A DNA stretch of 40,862 bases, taken from the IMG/VR virus record IMGVR_UViG_3300044827_000011, positions 1 to 40,862 of that record. One strand, written 5' to 3'. The notes below the pieces were generated by a model. That model did not search any database. It saw only the letters and a list, made by a program, of their open reading frames with translations, and was not told where the DNA came from. This stretch comes from a virus. Positions 16,872 through 23,939 of the stretch are shown piece after piece (positions within the stretch are counted from its first letter, which is position 1; the number at the start of each line of letters is the position of its first letter). The position numbers and the translations under genes were made by a program.

Positions 16872-18424
16872 AGAAAAATATCCTCATTGTAATTTTGGCC
16901 GTGCTTCTGGCATTTCCCGTGATTGCTTTGTCGGTGCCTGTATCGGTTCCAAGTTCTCCGAGTGCTGGATACATGCTTGTCTCGACGACCACTGGTAATT
17001 ACATCTCCACCACCACTTCTCCTATCCATGCCGACTACTACTTCGCCACTTCGACCATGGCTTCCCAATTGCCGTACGCTTCCTCTACCGCCCATACATT
17101 ATCCGGCTCCTTATTCGACCGGCTTTCATTGCCCGGTACCGCTGGACAGCTTCTTGAATCCACGGCCTCGGGCATCCAATGGGCGGCCTCGACCACCTTT
17201 GCCTCTCCGCTTTCATATTCCGCCGGCCAAGTCTCTTGTCCGACGTGTAGTACGGGCCTTACCGGAGGATCGCCGAATACCTTGACCTACTGGACTTCCA
17301 CAAGCGCGGTTTCCGCCACATCCTCTCCGACGGTCGGTAATGTCTATGCGACCACGACCACGGCCACTTCCACTTTCCTGGGGGGAGTAACGATAGGCAA
17401 TCCCACTACGGGATTCAATGTCACTCCCAACGGCTCTACAACTATTGGTGCATCAACTGGCGTAGGAGTTCTTGAGGTGCAGGGTATAGATTCTCTCTCA
17501 ACCAATGGCCGTTTAACGCAATTGGGTGTCTATAACACGGGCACGCAATTGGTCGATAGGGGCGGTGTCATTGCTTTGGGAGGTATATCGGGATCGGCTA
17601 TAACCTCTTTCGCAGCGATCGCCGGAAGAAAGGAGAATGCCACCGGCGGCAATACCCAAGGATATTTAGCATTTTTCACTCGCCCGCCTTCAGGGGCGAT
17701 GACCACGGAGTCGATGAGGATATCTTCGATAAGAAACGTGGGTATTGGTACGACGACCCCCGTTTGGCCTCTTCAAGTGGCGTCTTCGTCGGGTCCGCAA
17801 CTCACGCTCTCGGATGGCGGCATCACACACTGGAGCTTCCGATCGTCTTCCGACGGTTTTCTCTACATTGCCACTTCTTCTCCGATCAATCTTAATCCCA
17901 TGCCGGCGACTTCGACGCAGGCGGTCGTCCAAATCGACAAGAATGGCAAGGTGGGCATCGGCACTACCACGCCCGCCGGAGTCCTCTCGGTCAAAGGCAC
18001 AGGCTTCTGGTCGGGGCTTACATCTTCGGGGGCAACGCAATCGGCCTCCATCTGCCTTTCAGTGTCGAATGAGCTCATCGCCGACTCGGGCGTCTGCATC
18101 GTATCATCGGAAAGGTTCAAGGATAATATCTCCAAACTCTCGCCTAGTTTGGAAGAAGTGCTTAAGCTTAATCCAGTGTCGTTTACGTATAAGAAAACGG
18201 GCAATCCGTTATTCGACGGCCGTGGAGAGCAGGTCGGTCTCATCGCCGAGCAAGTGGAGAAAATCGACCCGCGGCTGGTCGAATACGGGGCCGACGGCAA
18301 GCCTTACAGCGTCCGCTACGAGAATCTGTCCGCCGTCTTGATCAAGGCTCTCCAAGAGCAGCAACAGGAGATCGACGGATTGAAGGGGGAAATTAAAGGA
18401 TTAAGAGCGATCATATATCCATGA
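16868..18424 (+). CDS. Secreted-type fibre protein with C-terminal S74 peptidase/chaperone domain
   Basis: 518 aa starting with GTG. Residues 1-25 form a signal peptide-like helix (KKNILIVILAVLLAFPVIALS), unusual for a tail protein. The body is very rich in Ser/Thr, with NVGIGTTTP and KVGIGTTTP repeats. Residues about 413-510 are an intramolecular chaperone of the S74 family: SSERFKDNI with the catalytic pair Ser413/Lys418, NPVSFTYK, VGLIAEQVEKI and VRYENLSAVLIKALQEQQ. S74 domains trimerise fibres and then cut themselves off. The Ser/Thr-rich style is typical of Parcubacterial surface proteins, so the gene may have come from the host. Confidence 0.8.
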   Translation: MKKNILIVILAVLLAFPVIALSVPVSVPSSPSAGYMLVSTTTGNYISTTTSPIHADYYFATSTMASQLPYASSTAHTLSGSLFDRLSLPGTAGQLLESTASGIQWAASTTFASPLSYSAGQVSCPTCSTGLTGGSPNTLTYWTSTSAVSATSSPTVGNVYATTTTATSTFLGGVTIGNPTTGFNVTPNGSTTIGASTGVGVLEVQGIDSLSTNGRLTQLGVYNTGTQLVDRGGVIALGGISGSAITSFAAIAGRKENATGGNTQGYLAFFTRPPSGAMTTESMRISSIRNVGIGTTTPVWPLQVASSSGPQLTLSDGGITHWSFRSSSDGFLYIATSSPINLNPMPATSTQAVVQIDKNGKVGIGTTTPAGVLSVKGTGFWSGLTSSGATQSASICLSVSNELIADSGVCIVSSERFKDNISKLSPSLEEVLKLNPVSFTYKKTGNPLFDGRGEQVGLIAEQVEKIDPRLVEYGADGKPYSVRYENLSAVLIKALQEQQQEIDGLKGEIKGLRAIIYP

Positions 18425-18552
18425 AAAAAATCAGCACCGACCAGCTTAAGGCCCTGCAAAACGACATCTATCGTTTGAATCCTCCAGTTCAAGTCTGGGA
18501 GGCGATGGTCAAGTTCTTCGATTCTCTGCCAGATGCCGATGAGAACAAGTAG
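18421..18552 (+). CDS. Small protein of unknown function (43 aa)
   Basis: Starts on ATGA with the S74 gene; its own end overlaps the next start at 18539. It is a helical, charged peptide (STDQLKALQNDIYRLNPPVQ then VWEAMVKFFDSL). Coupling to both neighbours supports a real gene in the fibre/lysis operon. Confidence 0.55.
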   Translation: MKKISTDQLKALQNDIYRLNPPVQVWEAMVKFFDSLPDADENK

Positions 18553-18634
18553 CCTACTTTGGCTCACATTCCTAGTGTTTCTCATAATCTTTGGCGTGCT
18601 GGGACTTGTGGCCGAGATAATACATATTCTATGA
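18539..18634 (+). CDS. 31-aa single-pass membrane peptide, possible lysis protein
   Basis: ATG 18539 to TGA 18634. It is almost entirely hydrophobic (LLWLTFLVFLIIFGVLGLVA). It overlaps the previous gene by 14 bp and ends one base before the next ATG (18636). Its place just before a holin-like gene and the endolysin suggests a role in lysis. Confidence 0.5.
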   Translation: MRTSSLLWLTFLVFLIIFGVLGLVAEIIHIL

Positions 18635-18635
18635 C

Positions 18636-18956
18636 ATGGAAAGACGCAACCAAAAGTCAGAGGACATGCCCGACATCCCCACCAACATCTCTTTCATTTG
18701 GAAGGAGCTCAACCAGTTCTCCGTGGTCATCGAGAAATTGGGAAACAAGATGGACGCCGGCTTCAATGACCTTAGGGGCTTCTACATCAACCGAAACGAA
18801 TTCGACATGTACAAGAAGTCGGTGGATGACTTGGCCGAGCATGTCAAAGACAAAGAAAAGGAAATACCTCTTACAACCAAGATCGTCTACGGAGCCGTCA
18901 CCCTCATCATCGTGGCCTTCATGGGCTTCCTTATAAATCTAGCGTTTAATAAATGA
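18636..18956 (+). CDS. Putative holin-type protein with C-terminal membrane anchor
   Basis: 106 aa. An N-terminal soluble coiled-coil part (IWKELNQFSVVIEKLGNKM) is followed by one membrane segment at the very end, IVYGAVTLIIVAFMGFLINL. This is the layout of XhlA-like and related phage lysis accessory proteins. It ends on ATGA with the endolysin gene, which supports a lysis function. Confidence 0.6.
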   Translation: MERRNQKSEDMPDIPTNISFIWKELNQFSVVIEKLGNKMDAGFNDLRGFYINRNEFDMYKKSVDDLAEHVKDKEKEIPLTTKIVYGAVTLIIVAFMGFLINLAFNK

Positions 18957-19801
18957 ACCCTCAAACTCCCACAGTCACGCCCGAACCCGTTACGGTCTAT
19001 CCCAAGCTCCGTTTGTATTTCCCGGTGAAACCGTGGTTCGTAAACCAGAAGTTCGGGGAGGTCGCCAATCTTCAATATTACAAGGATAACGGTTTGACCA
19101 TCATCGGCCATAACGGCATAGATGCACAGGCCAAGCACGGACAGCCCATATACGCCTCACATGATGGCGTCTGCTACCCAGAGATAGATGACAAGGCCGG
19201 CAATGGCGTGGTCATTATGACAAAAGAGATGTTCGACTACGACGGTAAACCCGTGTATTTCAAAACGATCTACTGGCATCTCATACAAGACGATGCGGTC
19301 GTAAAGACAGGTCAGATAGTCCGGGCCGGTGATCTGATAGGCTATGCCGACTCGACCGGGCTGTCCACGGGGGATCACCTTCACCTCGGATGCAAGCCTG
19401 TCTTACCCAACGAAGCAGCCGGGACGTGGTACAACGTCCTTCAGACTAACGGCTATTTCGGGGCCATCGATCCTCAACCTTACTTCAATGGTTTATTCGC
19501 ACAGGACATAAACGTCAATCTTTCAAAGCAGCCCTTGAAGCATACGTTCTACATCCACATGAAGCGTGGCGACGCCAATTCCGAGGTCTTGTGGCTTCAA
19601 AGGTGTTTGGCCTCAATCGGATTCTTCCCGGAGAACGTCATCCCGAATGGAATATATGGCCCGGTCACGCAGGGTGCGGTCTTTGCTTTCCAGAAGAAAT
19701 ATGCGACGTACAGCCTTTCAGCCTTTATGAATGTCTGGATCAATATGGGAACGAACGCCGGAGCCTTGACCCTGGCCGCCCTCAACAAAATCTTCTCGTG
19801 A
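18953..19801 (+). CDS. Endolysin: M23 metallopeptidase with peptidoglycan-binding domain
   Basis: 282 aa. The N-terminal catalytic domain is an M23 (LytM-type) endopeptidase: zinc ligands His53 and Asp57 in HNGID and His144 in DHLHLG, with His109 in YWHL as the likely catalytic base. Residues about 204-250 form a peptidoglycan-binding domain (GDANSEVLWLQRCLASIGFF then GIYGPVTQGAVFAFQKKY). M23 enzymes cut peptide cross-links of the cell wall. It has no signal peptide, so it needs a holin for release. It starts on ATGA with the holin-like gene. Confidence 0.9.
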   Translation: MNPQTPTVTPEPVTVYPKLRLYFPVKPWFVNQKFGEVANLQYYKDNGLTIIGHNGIDAQAKHGQPIYASHDGVCYPEIDDKAGNGVVIMTKEMFDYDGKPVYFKTIYWHLIQDDAVVKTGQIVRAGDLIGYADSTGLSTGDHLHLGCKPVLPNEAAGTWYNVLQTNGYFGAIDPQPYFNGLFAQDINVNLSKQPLKHTFYIHMKRGDANSEVLWLQRCLASIGFFPENVIPNGIYGPVTQGAVFAFQKKYATYSLSAFMNVWINMGTNAGALTLAALNKIFS

Positions 19802-19807
19802 TATAAT
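19802..19807 (+). promoter_or_regulatory. Extended -10 element upstream of the 19836 gene
   Basis: TGA-TATAAT overlaps the endolysin stop codon. It lies 28 bp before the ATG of the small membrane protein. No clear -35 is visible. Confidence 0.4.
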
Positions 19808-19835
19808 TAACAGGATTATCAGCTATCTTTTTAAG

Positions 19836-20021
19836 ATGAAAACAATTTTTGCAAGTAAGACGTTCTGGCTCGCGGTGATACAGGCAATCGTAGGCGTATG
19901 GGCATTGGTTGCCGCCGATCCGGCGTATGATGCCGTAGCGTGGGTTGCCATCGTGAAGTCAGTCCTTGATGTCGGCCTGCGTTTCGCGACATCGAAGCCG
20001 GTTTCAATAGGGGGGCAATAA
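19836..20021 (+). CDS. Small membrane protein, putative holin
   Basis: 61 aa with two hydrophobic stretches (FWLAVIQAIVGVWALVAA and AVAWVAIVKSVLDVGLRF). Similar 60-70-aa proteins with an FxSKTFW-like start and a VLDVGLRF-like end are common beside phage endolysins and are usually annotated as holins. It follows the endolysin by 34 bp. Confidence 0.55.
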   Translation: MKTIFASKTFWLAVIQAIVGVWALVAADPAYDAVAWVAIVKSVLDVGLRFATSKPVSIGGQ

Positions 20022-20047
20022 AAATGCGCTGTTTTTTAGGCGGCGCA
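20017..20047 (-). terminator. Leftward rho-independent terminator
   Basis: Read on the minus strand, TGCGC (20043-20047) pairs with GCGCA (20025-20029) across a 13-base loop and is followed by TTTTTATT. It ends the small leftward zinc-finger gene at 20065-20247. Confidence 0.6.
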
Positions 20048-20064
20048 CGAAACATGAATCTGAA

Positions 20065-20247
20065 CTAGGTATTCATCATACCTGATTCTCCCTTTTTGTC
20101 GACTTCATATTTTGACCAAAGTATTTTATAAATCTTTAGGCAATGCGGGCGGCAGAATACATGCCGCTTCCACACTCTCCAACGTCTCCACCAGTTCTTG
20201 CGGAATGGCTTATTGCAAAGATCGCAACAGTAGAACGTTTTGTCCAT
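20065..20247 (-). CDS. Small cysteine-rich (zinc-finger-like) basic protein
   Basis: 60 aa, with CCDLC near the N-terminus and FCRPHC later, giving four or more zinc-ligand candidates, and many Arg/Lys/Trp residues between them. A GAGG ribosome site precedes the ATG and a minus-strand TATAAT lies about 13 bp upstream of that start. A terminator follows the gene. It could be a nucleic-acid-binding regulator. Confidence 0.55.
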   Translation of the reverse strand: MDKTFYCCDLCNKPFRKNWWRRWRVWKRHVFCRPHCLKIYKILWSKYEVDKKGESGMMNT

Positions 20248-20287
20248 AGAAACCTCGTGGTATTATACCGAAAGAAAGGAGGACTTT

Positions 20288-20575
20288 ACGAACAGAATCG
20301 TTGAAATTACCAGAACGCCTGCCAGAATCTCTATCCTCTTGGACAATGGCCGCCTCGTGAAAATCGAGCGTCTGACTCTGATAGACGGAGCACAGACTTC
20401 GTATCCTGCAAAGTCTGTCGGAAGCATCGAAGCCCGTTTCGCAGGCGGAATAATGATCTTGGTAGTGGTCTTCCTGCCGCCGTTCAAAACTTGGGAAATA
20501 GGCTACAGCCCGGACAAGCCACTGATTCAGGCGGTTGCACGGGACGCGATGTTACTTGTAAAGGAGGGAAAATGA
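20288..20575 (+). CDS. Hypothetical protein with probable non-standard ACG start
   Basis: The open frame reaches back to a TTG at 20240, but a very strong ribosome site (AAAGGAGG, about 20275-20282) lies five bases before ACG 20288-20290. A TGG-TATTAT -10-like element is located just upstream of that. Starting there gives about 95 aa, and the N-terminus aligns with the next protein (NRIVEITRTPARISILL versus KEIVSIAYLTEAKPYPFARV). The two look like diverged paralogues: beta-rich, then a C-terminal helix (PLIQAVARDAMLLV versus QLLAEQVASVINKLL). It ends on ATGA with its paralogue. The function is unknown. Confidence 0.5.
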   Translation, partial: TNRIVEITRTPARISILLDNGRLVKIERLTLIDGAQTSYPAKSVGSIEARFAGGIMILVVVFLPPFKTWEIGYSPDKPLIQAVARDAMLLVKEGK

Positions 20576-20883
20576 AGGAAATCGTCTCTATCGCATACCT
20601 CACGGAAGCCAAACCCTATCCTTTTGCGAGGGTCGGACTGTCCAACCATCGGACGTGGCTCATTACAGGCCATGCGGTCATTTCCGACAGGATGGAACAG
20701 ATACCCTCTGGGGTCATCAAGGAGGTGGTCATCACCAAGATGGACTCGAATTATTTGGTCACGCTCAATCTCTTGGGCGATATCGATTCTTACGATTTAG
20801 GCTATACGAAAGAGCAATTGTTGGCCGAACAAGTAGCCTCGGTCATAAACAAGCTCCTCTGGCCGCAACCTCTAATCGGGTAG
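20572..20883 (+). CDS. Hypothetical protein, paralogue of the preceding gene
   Basis: 103 aa from the ATG at 20572 with a strong AAGGAGGG ribosome site. It shares length and overall pattern with the gene before it, including the closing GYTKEQLLAEQ helix that matches GYSPDKPLIQA. It is the last rightward gene before the convergent terminators. No known family. Confidence 0.6.
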   Translation: MKEIVSIAYLTEAKPYPFARVGLSNHRTWLITGHAVISDRMEQIPSGVIKEVVITKMDSNYLVTLNLLGDIDSYDLGYTKEQLLAEQVASVINKLLWPQPLIG

Positions 20884-20894
20884 CGGTCTTTTTA

Positions 20895-20918
20895 ATAACA
20901 AAAACCGCCTACTGGCGG
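20895..20918 (-). terminator. Leftward terminator at the end of the early block
   Basis: On the minus strand CCGCC-AGTA-GGCGG (20905-20918) is followed by TTTTTGTTATT. It would end the leftward transcript that carries the genes from 25225 down to 21049. Confidence 0.75.
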
Positions 20919-20996
20919 CTTCTGTGCTATAGCAGAGGTGATACTACCAAAGCGTTAAAATGGCTTTGGCGAGGATAACCCGTATCCACGGGCAGG

Positions 20997-21020
20997 GCAG
21001 ATGAGCGACATCTGCGTTTT
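20997..21020 (+). terminator. Rightward terminator at the end of the late block
   Basis: GCAGATG-AGCGA-CATCTGC (20997-21015) with perfect 7-bp pairing, then GTTTTCATT. It faces the leftward terminator 80 bp away and separates the convergent operons. Confidence 0.65.
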
Positions 21021-21048
21021 CATTATACAACATCTTAGTCTTTCTTCT

Positions 21049-21207
21049 TCATGGTCTTTTAAATCTTATTTGGATTGCCTTGCCATTTCTTTCCTTAATC
21101 AGTCTGAAATCCAAAAGATGGACAACTCGGCATTTGCAACAGCGATGGCGGTAATTCTTCCTAATGGGGCTGAACCATTTATTTTCCTCGATGTCATCGT
21201 ATCTCAT
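21049..21207 (-). CDS. Small Cys-containing phage protein (52 aa)
   Basis: ATG at 21207 lies inside the end of the upstream gene (13-bp overlap). The sequence KWFSPIRKNYRHRCCKCRVV followed by HLLDFRLI matches a small zinc-ribbon-like protein frequent in phage and metaviral genomes, where it reads KGYRHxCCDCGLVH. It is the last gene of the leftward early operon, right before the terminator. Confidence 0.65.
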   Translation of the reverse strand: MRYDDIEENKWFSPIRKNYRHRCCKCRVVHLLDFRLIKERNGKAIQIRFKRP

Positions 21208-21442
21208 CTTGTGTCATTTTTATCTTGTAATCTTTAACACATTTTTTTAGGTATTCTTTGGAATAATTGAGTATCTGTTCCTCGTTCCATTCTCTGTATT
21301 TCATCGCCTGATACGCCATGAAGCCCGTAACTTCAAGCCAATAACCGAAATCCGCCCACGGGTCTTTATCGTTCGGCACGACTCTGACCTCGGCAGGTTC
21401 AGTCGTCAAATCTATTTCAGCTTCAAGTTTTATCTTCTTCAT
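21194..21442 (-). CDS. Hypothetical early protein
   Basis: 82 aa from ATG 21442. An in-frame TTG seven codons upstream is an alternative. It is acidic and has an aromatic-rich centre (WADFGYWLEVTGFMAYQAMK). Its end overlaps the next small gene. No recognised family. Confidence 0.5.
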   Translation of the reverse strand: MKKIKLEAEIDLTTEPAEVRVVPNDKDPWADFGYWLEVTGFMAYQAMKYREWNEEQILNYSKEYLKKCVKDYKIKMTQDEIR

Positions 21443-21455
21443 GTTTTTGGCGGGG

Positions 21456-21776
21456 TCAATCAAGCGGGCTTCTCAAGCCGCCTATACCCAACCCGGAACT
21501 TCGATACTCTTTCCACGGAACTTTAATCTTATCTCCGTCATGCGTATGCTTTCCGAAATCGTCTTTTAATCCATACAGCGTCTCGGTAATATTCTGAATC
21601 CGCCTCTGCATTTCCGTGCAGACATCCTTCAGTCGCTCAATCTTCTCGTCCGCAGTCAGGTCTTTCCATTCCTTAAAATTGGGGGATGTCGGTCCACCTA
21701 CATTTGATTCATTCATGGTATTATTAGGTAATATTTTACGGCCTTCTGCTAATATTTCTCTGGATTCTTTAGTCAT
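21456..21776 (-). CDS. Hypothetical early protein with coiled-coil segment
   Basis: 106 aa; TSPNFKEWKDLTADEKIERL then MQRRIQNITETLYGLKDDF suggests a short helical dimerisation segment, followed by HTHDGDKIKVPW. It overlaps the upstream zinc-ribbon gene by 8 bp. No function can be assigned. Confidence 0.55.
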   Translation of the reverse strand: MTKESREILAEGRKILPNNTMNESNVGGPTSPNFKEWKDLTADEKIERLKDVCTEMQRRIQNITETLYGLKDDFGKHTHDGDKIKVPWKEYRSSGLGIGGLRSPLD

Positions 21777-21930
21777 ATATTTTTCTCATTTCTACGCTGA
21801 CCGCGATTAAAGGCCCTAGACATTCCTTACACATGGCTTCCTCGCCTTTTCTCACATCCTGTAAATGACCGCACTCGACACATTTCGAGAACATGACTGC
21901 TTCGTATTCTTTTTTACCAATGTTTTTCAT
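21769..21930 (-). CDS. Small zinc-ribbon protein (53 aa)
   Basis: ATG 21930 to TAA 21769. Two CxxC knuckles, KCVECGH and MCKECLG, are spaced about 17 residues apart, the classic zinc ribbon. It overlaps the next gene by 8 bp. It probably binds nucleic acid or a host protein; the target is unknown. Confidence 0.65.
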   Translation of the reverse strand: MKNIGKKEYEAVMFSKCVECGHLQDVRKGEEAMCKECLGPLIAVSVEMRKIYD

Positions 21931-21932
21931 AT

Positions 21933-22250
21933 TTAAAAATAAATATATTCCCCAGGTTGGCCGCCATCTATCATCCTCGTCCGAATAGCAATCCTAGACG
22001 CTTCCGATATTTTCTGACTCAATTTAGCCTGATTGGCGTAGTCGAACATAGCGACAATGGTCATTAAATTGTCTCCGACATTCTCGAAATCTTTAATCCT
22101 AAGTTTTTCTTCGAGATAAAGTAAATCTCCTCTGGTCATTTCCACTCCTGGTTGTTCAAGTCCAGCTATTTCCCTCCATAACTCTATGGCTTTGGCCTTC
22201 ACTTCATTGAAGACTTCATCAACAGGAGGTGTGTAGTATATTCTAGTCAT
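21933..22250 (-). CDS. Hypothetical early protein
   Basis: 105 aa from the ATG at 22250, which forms ATGA with the upstream stop. The longer in-frame start is not needed. The pattern TRIYYTPPVDEVFNEVKAKA then ELWREI resembles a small protein seen in many environmental phages (function unknown). The C-terminus is MIDGGQPGEYIYF. Confidence 0.6.
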   Translation of the reverse strand: MTRIYYTPPVDEVFNEVKAKAIELWREIAGLEQPGVEMTRGDLLYLEEKLRIKDFENVGDNLMTIVAMFDYANQAKLSQKISEASRIAIRTRMIDGGQPGEYIYF

Positions 22251-22558
22251 AGTGATTTCTTCAACCCTTGAAGGAAGGTGGCGAGTTTCTTTGCGTGTGT
22301 ATTCCAACCGATATTTTCCCCTTGGTCGGTTAAGTGAGAAGGAAAATTGATATTCGACAAGTCTACATTTTTTATCACCTTATTCCACTTCTCCACCTCC
22401 TCCACCACCTCTCTCAATGCTTGGCGGAGGAAGTCTTGAATAGACGGTTCTGTAACTGGCGGCATACCATGATTTTGAGCCAGTATTTCAAGTGCATCAA
22501 GACGACCTAGATAGTTTTCATCAAACTGTTTCAGGATTTTCTGTATAGGGGTGGTCAT
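22247..22558 (-). CDS. Hypothetical early protein (103 aa)
   Basis: ATG 22558 begins TTPIQKILKQFDENYLGRLD and runs to the ATGA junction at 22247-22250. Helical and acidic, it contains LRQALREVVEEVEKWNKVI. It is in the same frame as a longer open frame reaching 22816, but I read it as a separate gene because another frame ends exactly at this ATG (see the next entry). Confidence 0.55.
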   Translation of the reverse strand: MTTPIQKILKQFDENYLGRLDALEILAQNHGMPPVTEPSIQDFLRQALREVVEEVEKWNKVIKNVDLSNINFPSHLTDQGENIGWNTHAKKLATFLQGLKKSL

Positions 22559-22816
22559 TTGTTTTCTCGGCGCTTTATCCTGTCGTAATCGGCGGCCGTC
22601 GGTCTGTTGTCGGGATACTCTTTGCTTGCTCACGGGGGTTACAGAGACTGTTGCTAGGAAAAGTCCGACTAGCCTTTTCCAAAAAGATTTAATCTTAAAC
22701 TCCATGACTGCTCCGCAATGCCGACAATGGGTAATCTGATATTCGGGTCGGTTACTGCTAATCCAACCTAGCGGGTCATGGGCGCATACTTCTATATTGG
22801 CGTCTGCTCCGTTCAT
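22555..22816 (-). CDS. Zinc-knuckle protein with probable frameshift near its end
   Basis: Starts at ATG 22816 with VCAHDPLGW and ITHCRHCGAVMEFKIK, a zinc-knuckle motif. In the plain reading it runs on as an Arg/Gln-rich stretch into the next gene. A single-base shift at about 22628-22640 instead gives KEYPDNRPTAADYDRIKRRE and a stop that overlaps the next ATG as ATGA, the junction used throughout this operon. This suggests an indel, either real or from sequencing. Without it the two genes are fused as a 189-aa protein. Confidence 0.5.
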
Positions 22817-23175
22817 AGTGGTGATGGGGCATCAATACTTTTCTCAAGGTCATACAAGAAGTCCCGTAGATGCCGTGAATAAATTCGTTGCGCCGCCTGA
22901 AAAGTATTTCCTGGTTCATAAAGATTTTCATCAAACTCGTTCCATTTGCCGATAACCTTCAAGAGGTCGTGGAGACTTCTCATAATGACGCTGTGGATGA
23001 CGGATGTGGTCTCCTTGTAGGTGCAGGTGCAACCGACTCCGTATTTTTGCTCGCAGAAATTGGAATGAGGGAACATTCTCTTGGCGTCTCTGATTATTTC
23101 TATCATGTCATTGACCAGATGTTGGTTAGCTACATGGTCAATTTCCGACGGACTGGATTGGTATACATCAGTCAT
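22813..23175 (-). CDS. Hypothetical early protein
   Basis: 120 aa from ATG 23175. Earlier in-frame codons fall inside the upstream gene. It contains CEQKYGVGCTCTYKE, a Cys cluster, and helical flanks (DMIEIIRDAKRMF, LHDLLKVIGKWNEFDE). ATGA junction with the next gene. No recognised family. Confidence 0.55.
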   Translation of the reverse strand: MTDVYQSSPSEIDHVANQHLVNDMIEIIRDAKRMFPHSNFCEQKYGVGCTCTYKETTSVIHSVIMRSLHDLLKVIGKWNEFDENLYEPGNTFQAAQRIYSRHLRDFLYDLEKSIDAPSPL

Positions 23176-23488
23176 GTTTTTGCGGGGTAGATTTAATGTA
23201 TAAATTCGGCGGGGGAGACGTATTGCATAAATCATCAAAGAACTTGTCAACGTTCCCGAAATCAGACAAATGACAAATGAAAAGTTTCCATTGGGTTCTC
23301 CATACAAACTCTTTCCATCCGAGATATTTTCCCAGGAACTGCCAAAAATAAGGGTCAAGCAAGACAGAGTTCTTTTCCAAAGTCTGTTCGAGATAAATCC
23401 TTATGCCATCTTCCTTGATATTCGGGTTGGCAATGAGAAAAGGAATCTTGTAGCCCGCTTTGGTTGCTTTTAATATGGCTTCTTTCAT
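23168..23488 (-). CDS. Hypothetical phage protein
   Basis: 106 aa. The segment SVLLDPYFWQFLGKYLGWK followed by a Trp-rich stretch and SDFGNVDKFFDDL matches a small phage protein of unknown function that usually reads LLDPxFWQALGKALGW. It overlaps both neighbours by a few bases. Confidence 0.65.
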   Translation of the reverse strand: MKEAILKATKAGYKIPFLIANPNIKEDGIRIYLEQTLEKNSVLLDPYFWQFLGKYLGWKEFVWRTQWKLFICHLSDFGNVDKFFDDLCNTSPPPNLYIKSTPQKHD

Positions 23489-23700
23489 AGTTTTTTATCT
23501 ACACTCGCCCTGCAATGAATAGTTCCAAGAACCTCTATCACGTCGTCAATCGCCAAGTTATATGCCTCAATCGGCTCCGACGAGAGAGACGATACTTTAC
23601 CGCCCATAGGTATCTTCATCTTCTTTACAGTATCAGCCAATTCCATGAGGAAGGTATTGAGTGCAATCGCCGTTGATTTGTTTTTGAATGTGGTATTCAT
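23485..23700 (-). CDS. Hypothetical early protein (71 aa)
   Basis: Helical protein with KSTAIALNTFLMELADTVKK and EAYNLAIDDVIEVLGTI. ATGA junctions upstream and downstream. No recognised family. Confidence 0.55.
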   Translation of the reverse strand: MNTTFKNKSTAIALNTFLMELADTVKKMKIPMGGKVSSLSSEPIEAYNLAIDDVIEVLGTIHCRASVDKKL

Positions 23701-23939
23701 TTTAGATAAAGGATTTCCGTAATCTCGTTAGTTAAATCGGCGGATTCATTATTGACAGCTTCGACGGCAGATGCAATCCATATAATCGCCCTCTCAATCC
23801 TCGTAAACCTCGCCTCCAATTCTTCGGGAGTCATAGCGGATTTAGTTCTCTCGTTTGAGGGTATGTCCATACTATCTCTATAATTGGTTATCCTGCTTGG
23901 ACCATCGTTGTATCTTATGTCGAGATATTTCTTCCCCAT
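23697..23939 (-). CDS. Hypothetical early protein (80 aa)
   Basis: Starts at ATG 23939 (GKKYLDIRYNDGPSRITN), inside the end of the methylase gene. An earlier in-frame start is unlikely because it would be buried deeper in that gene. The C-terminal half is a helix (TPEELEARFTRIERAIIWIA). Confidence 0.5.
   Translation of the reverse strand: MGKKYLDIRYNDGPSRITNYRDSMDIPSNERTKSAMTPEELEARFTRIERAIIWIASAVEAVNNESADLTNEITEILYLK

Noticed and set aside
17690-18341. Leftward and rightward frames inside the S74 gene
   Set aside because: Arg/Ser-rich shadow frames of a low-complexity coding region.
21001-21237. Rightward 78-codon frame after the late terminator
   Set aside because: It begins inside the terminator hairpin and lies antisense to the 52-aa CCKC protein gene, whose motif is recognisable.
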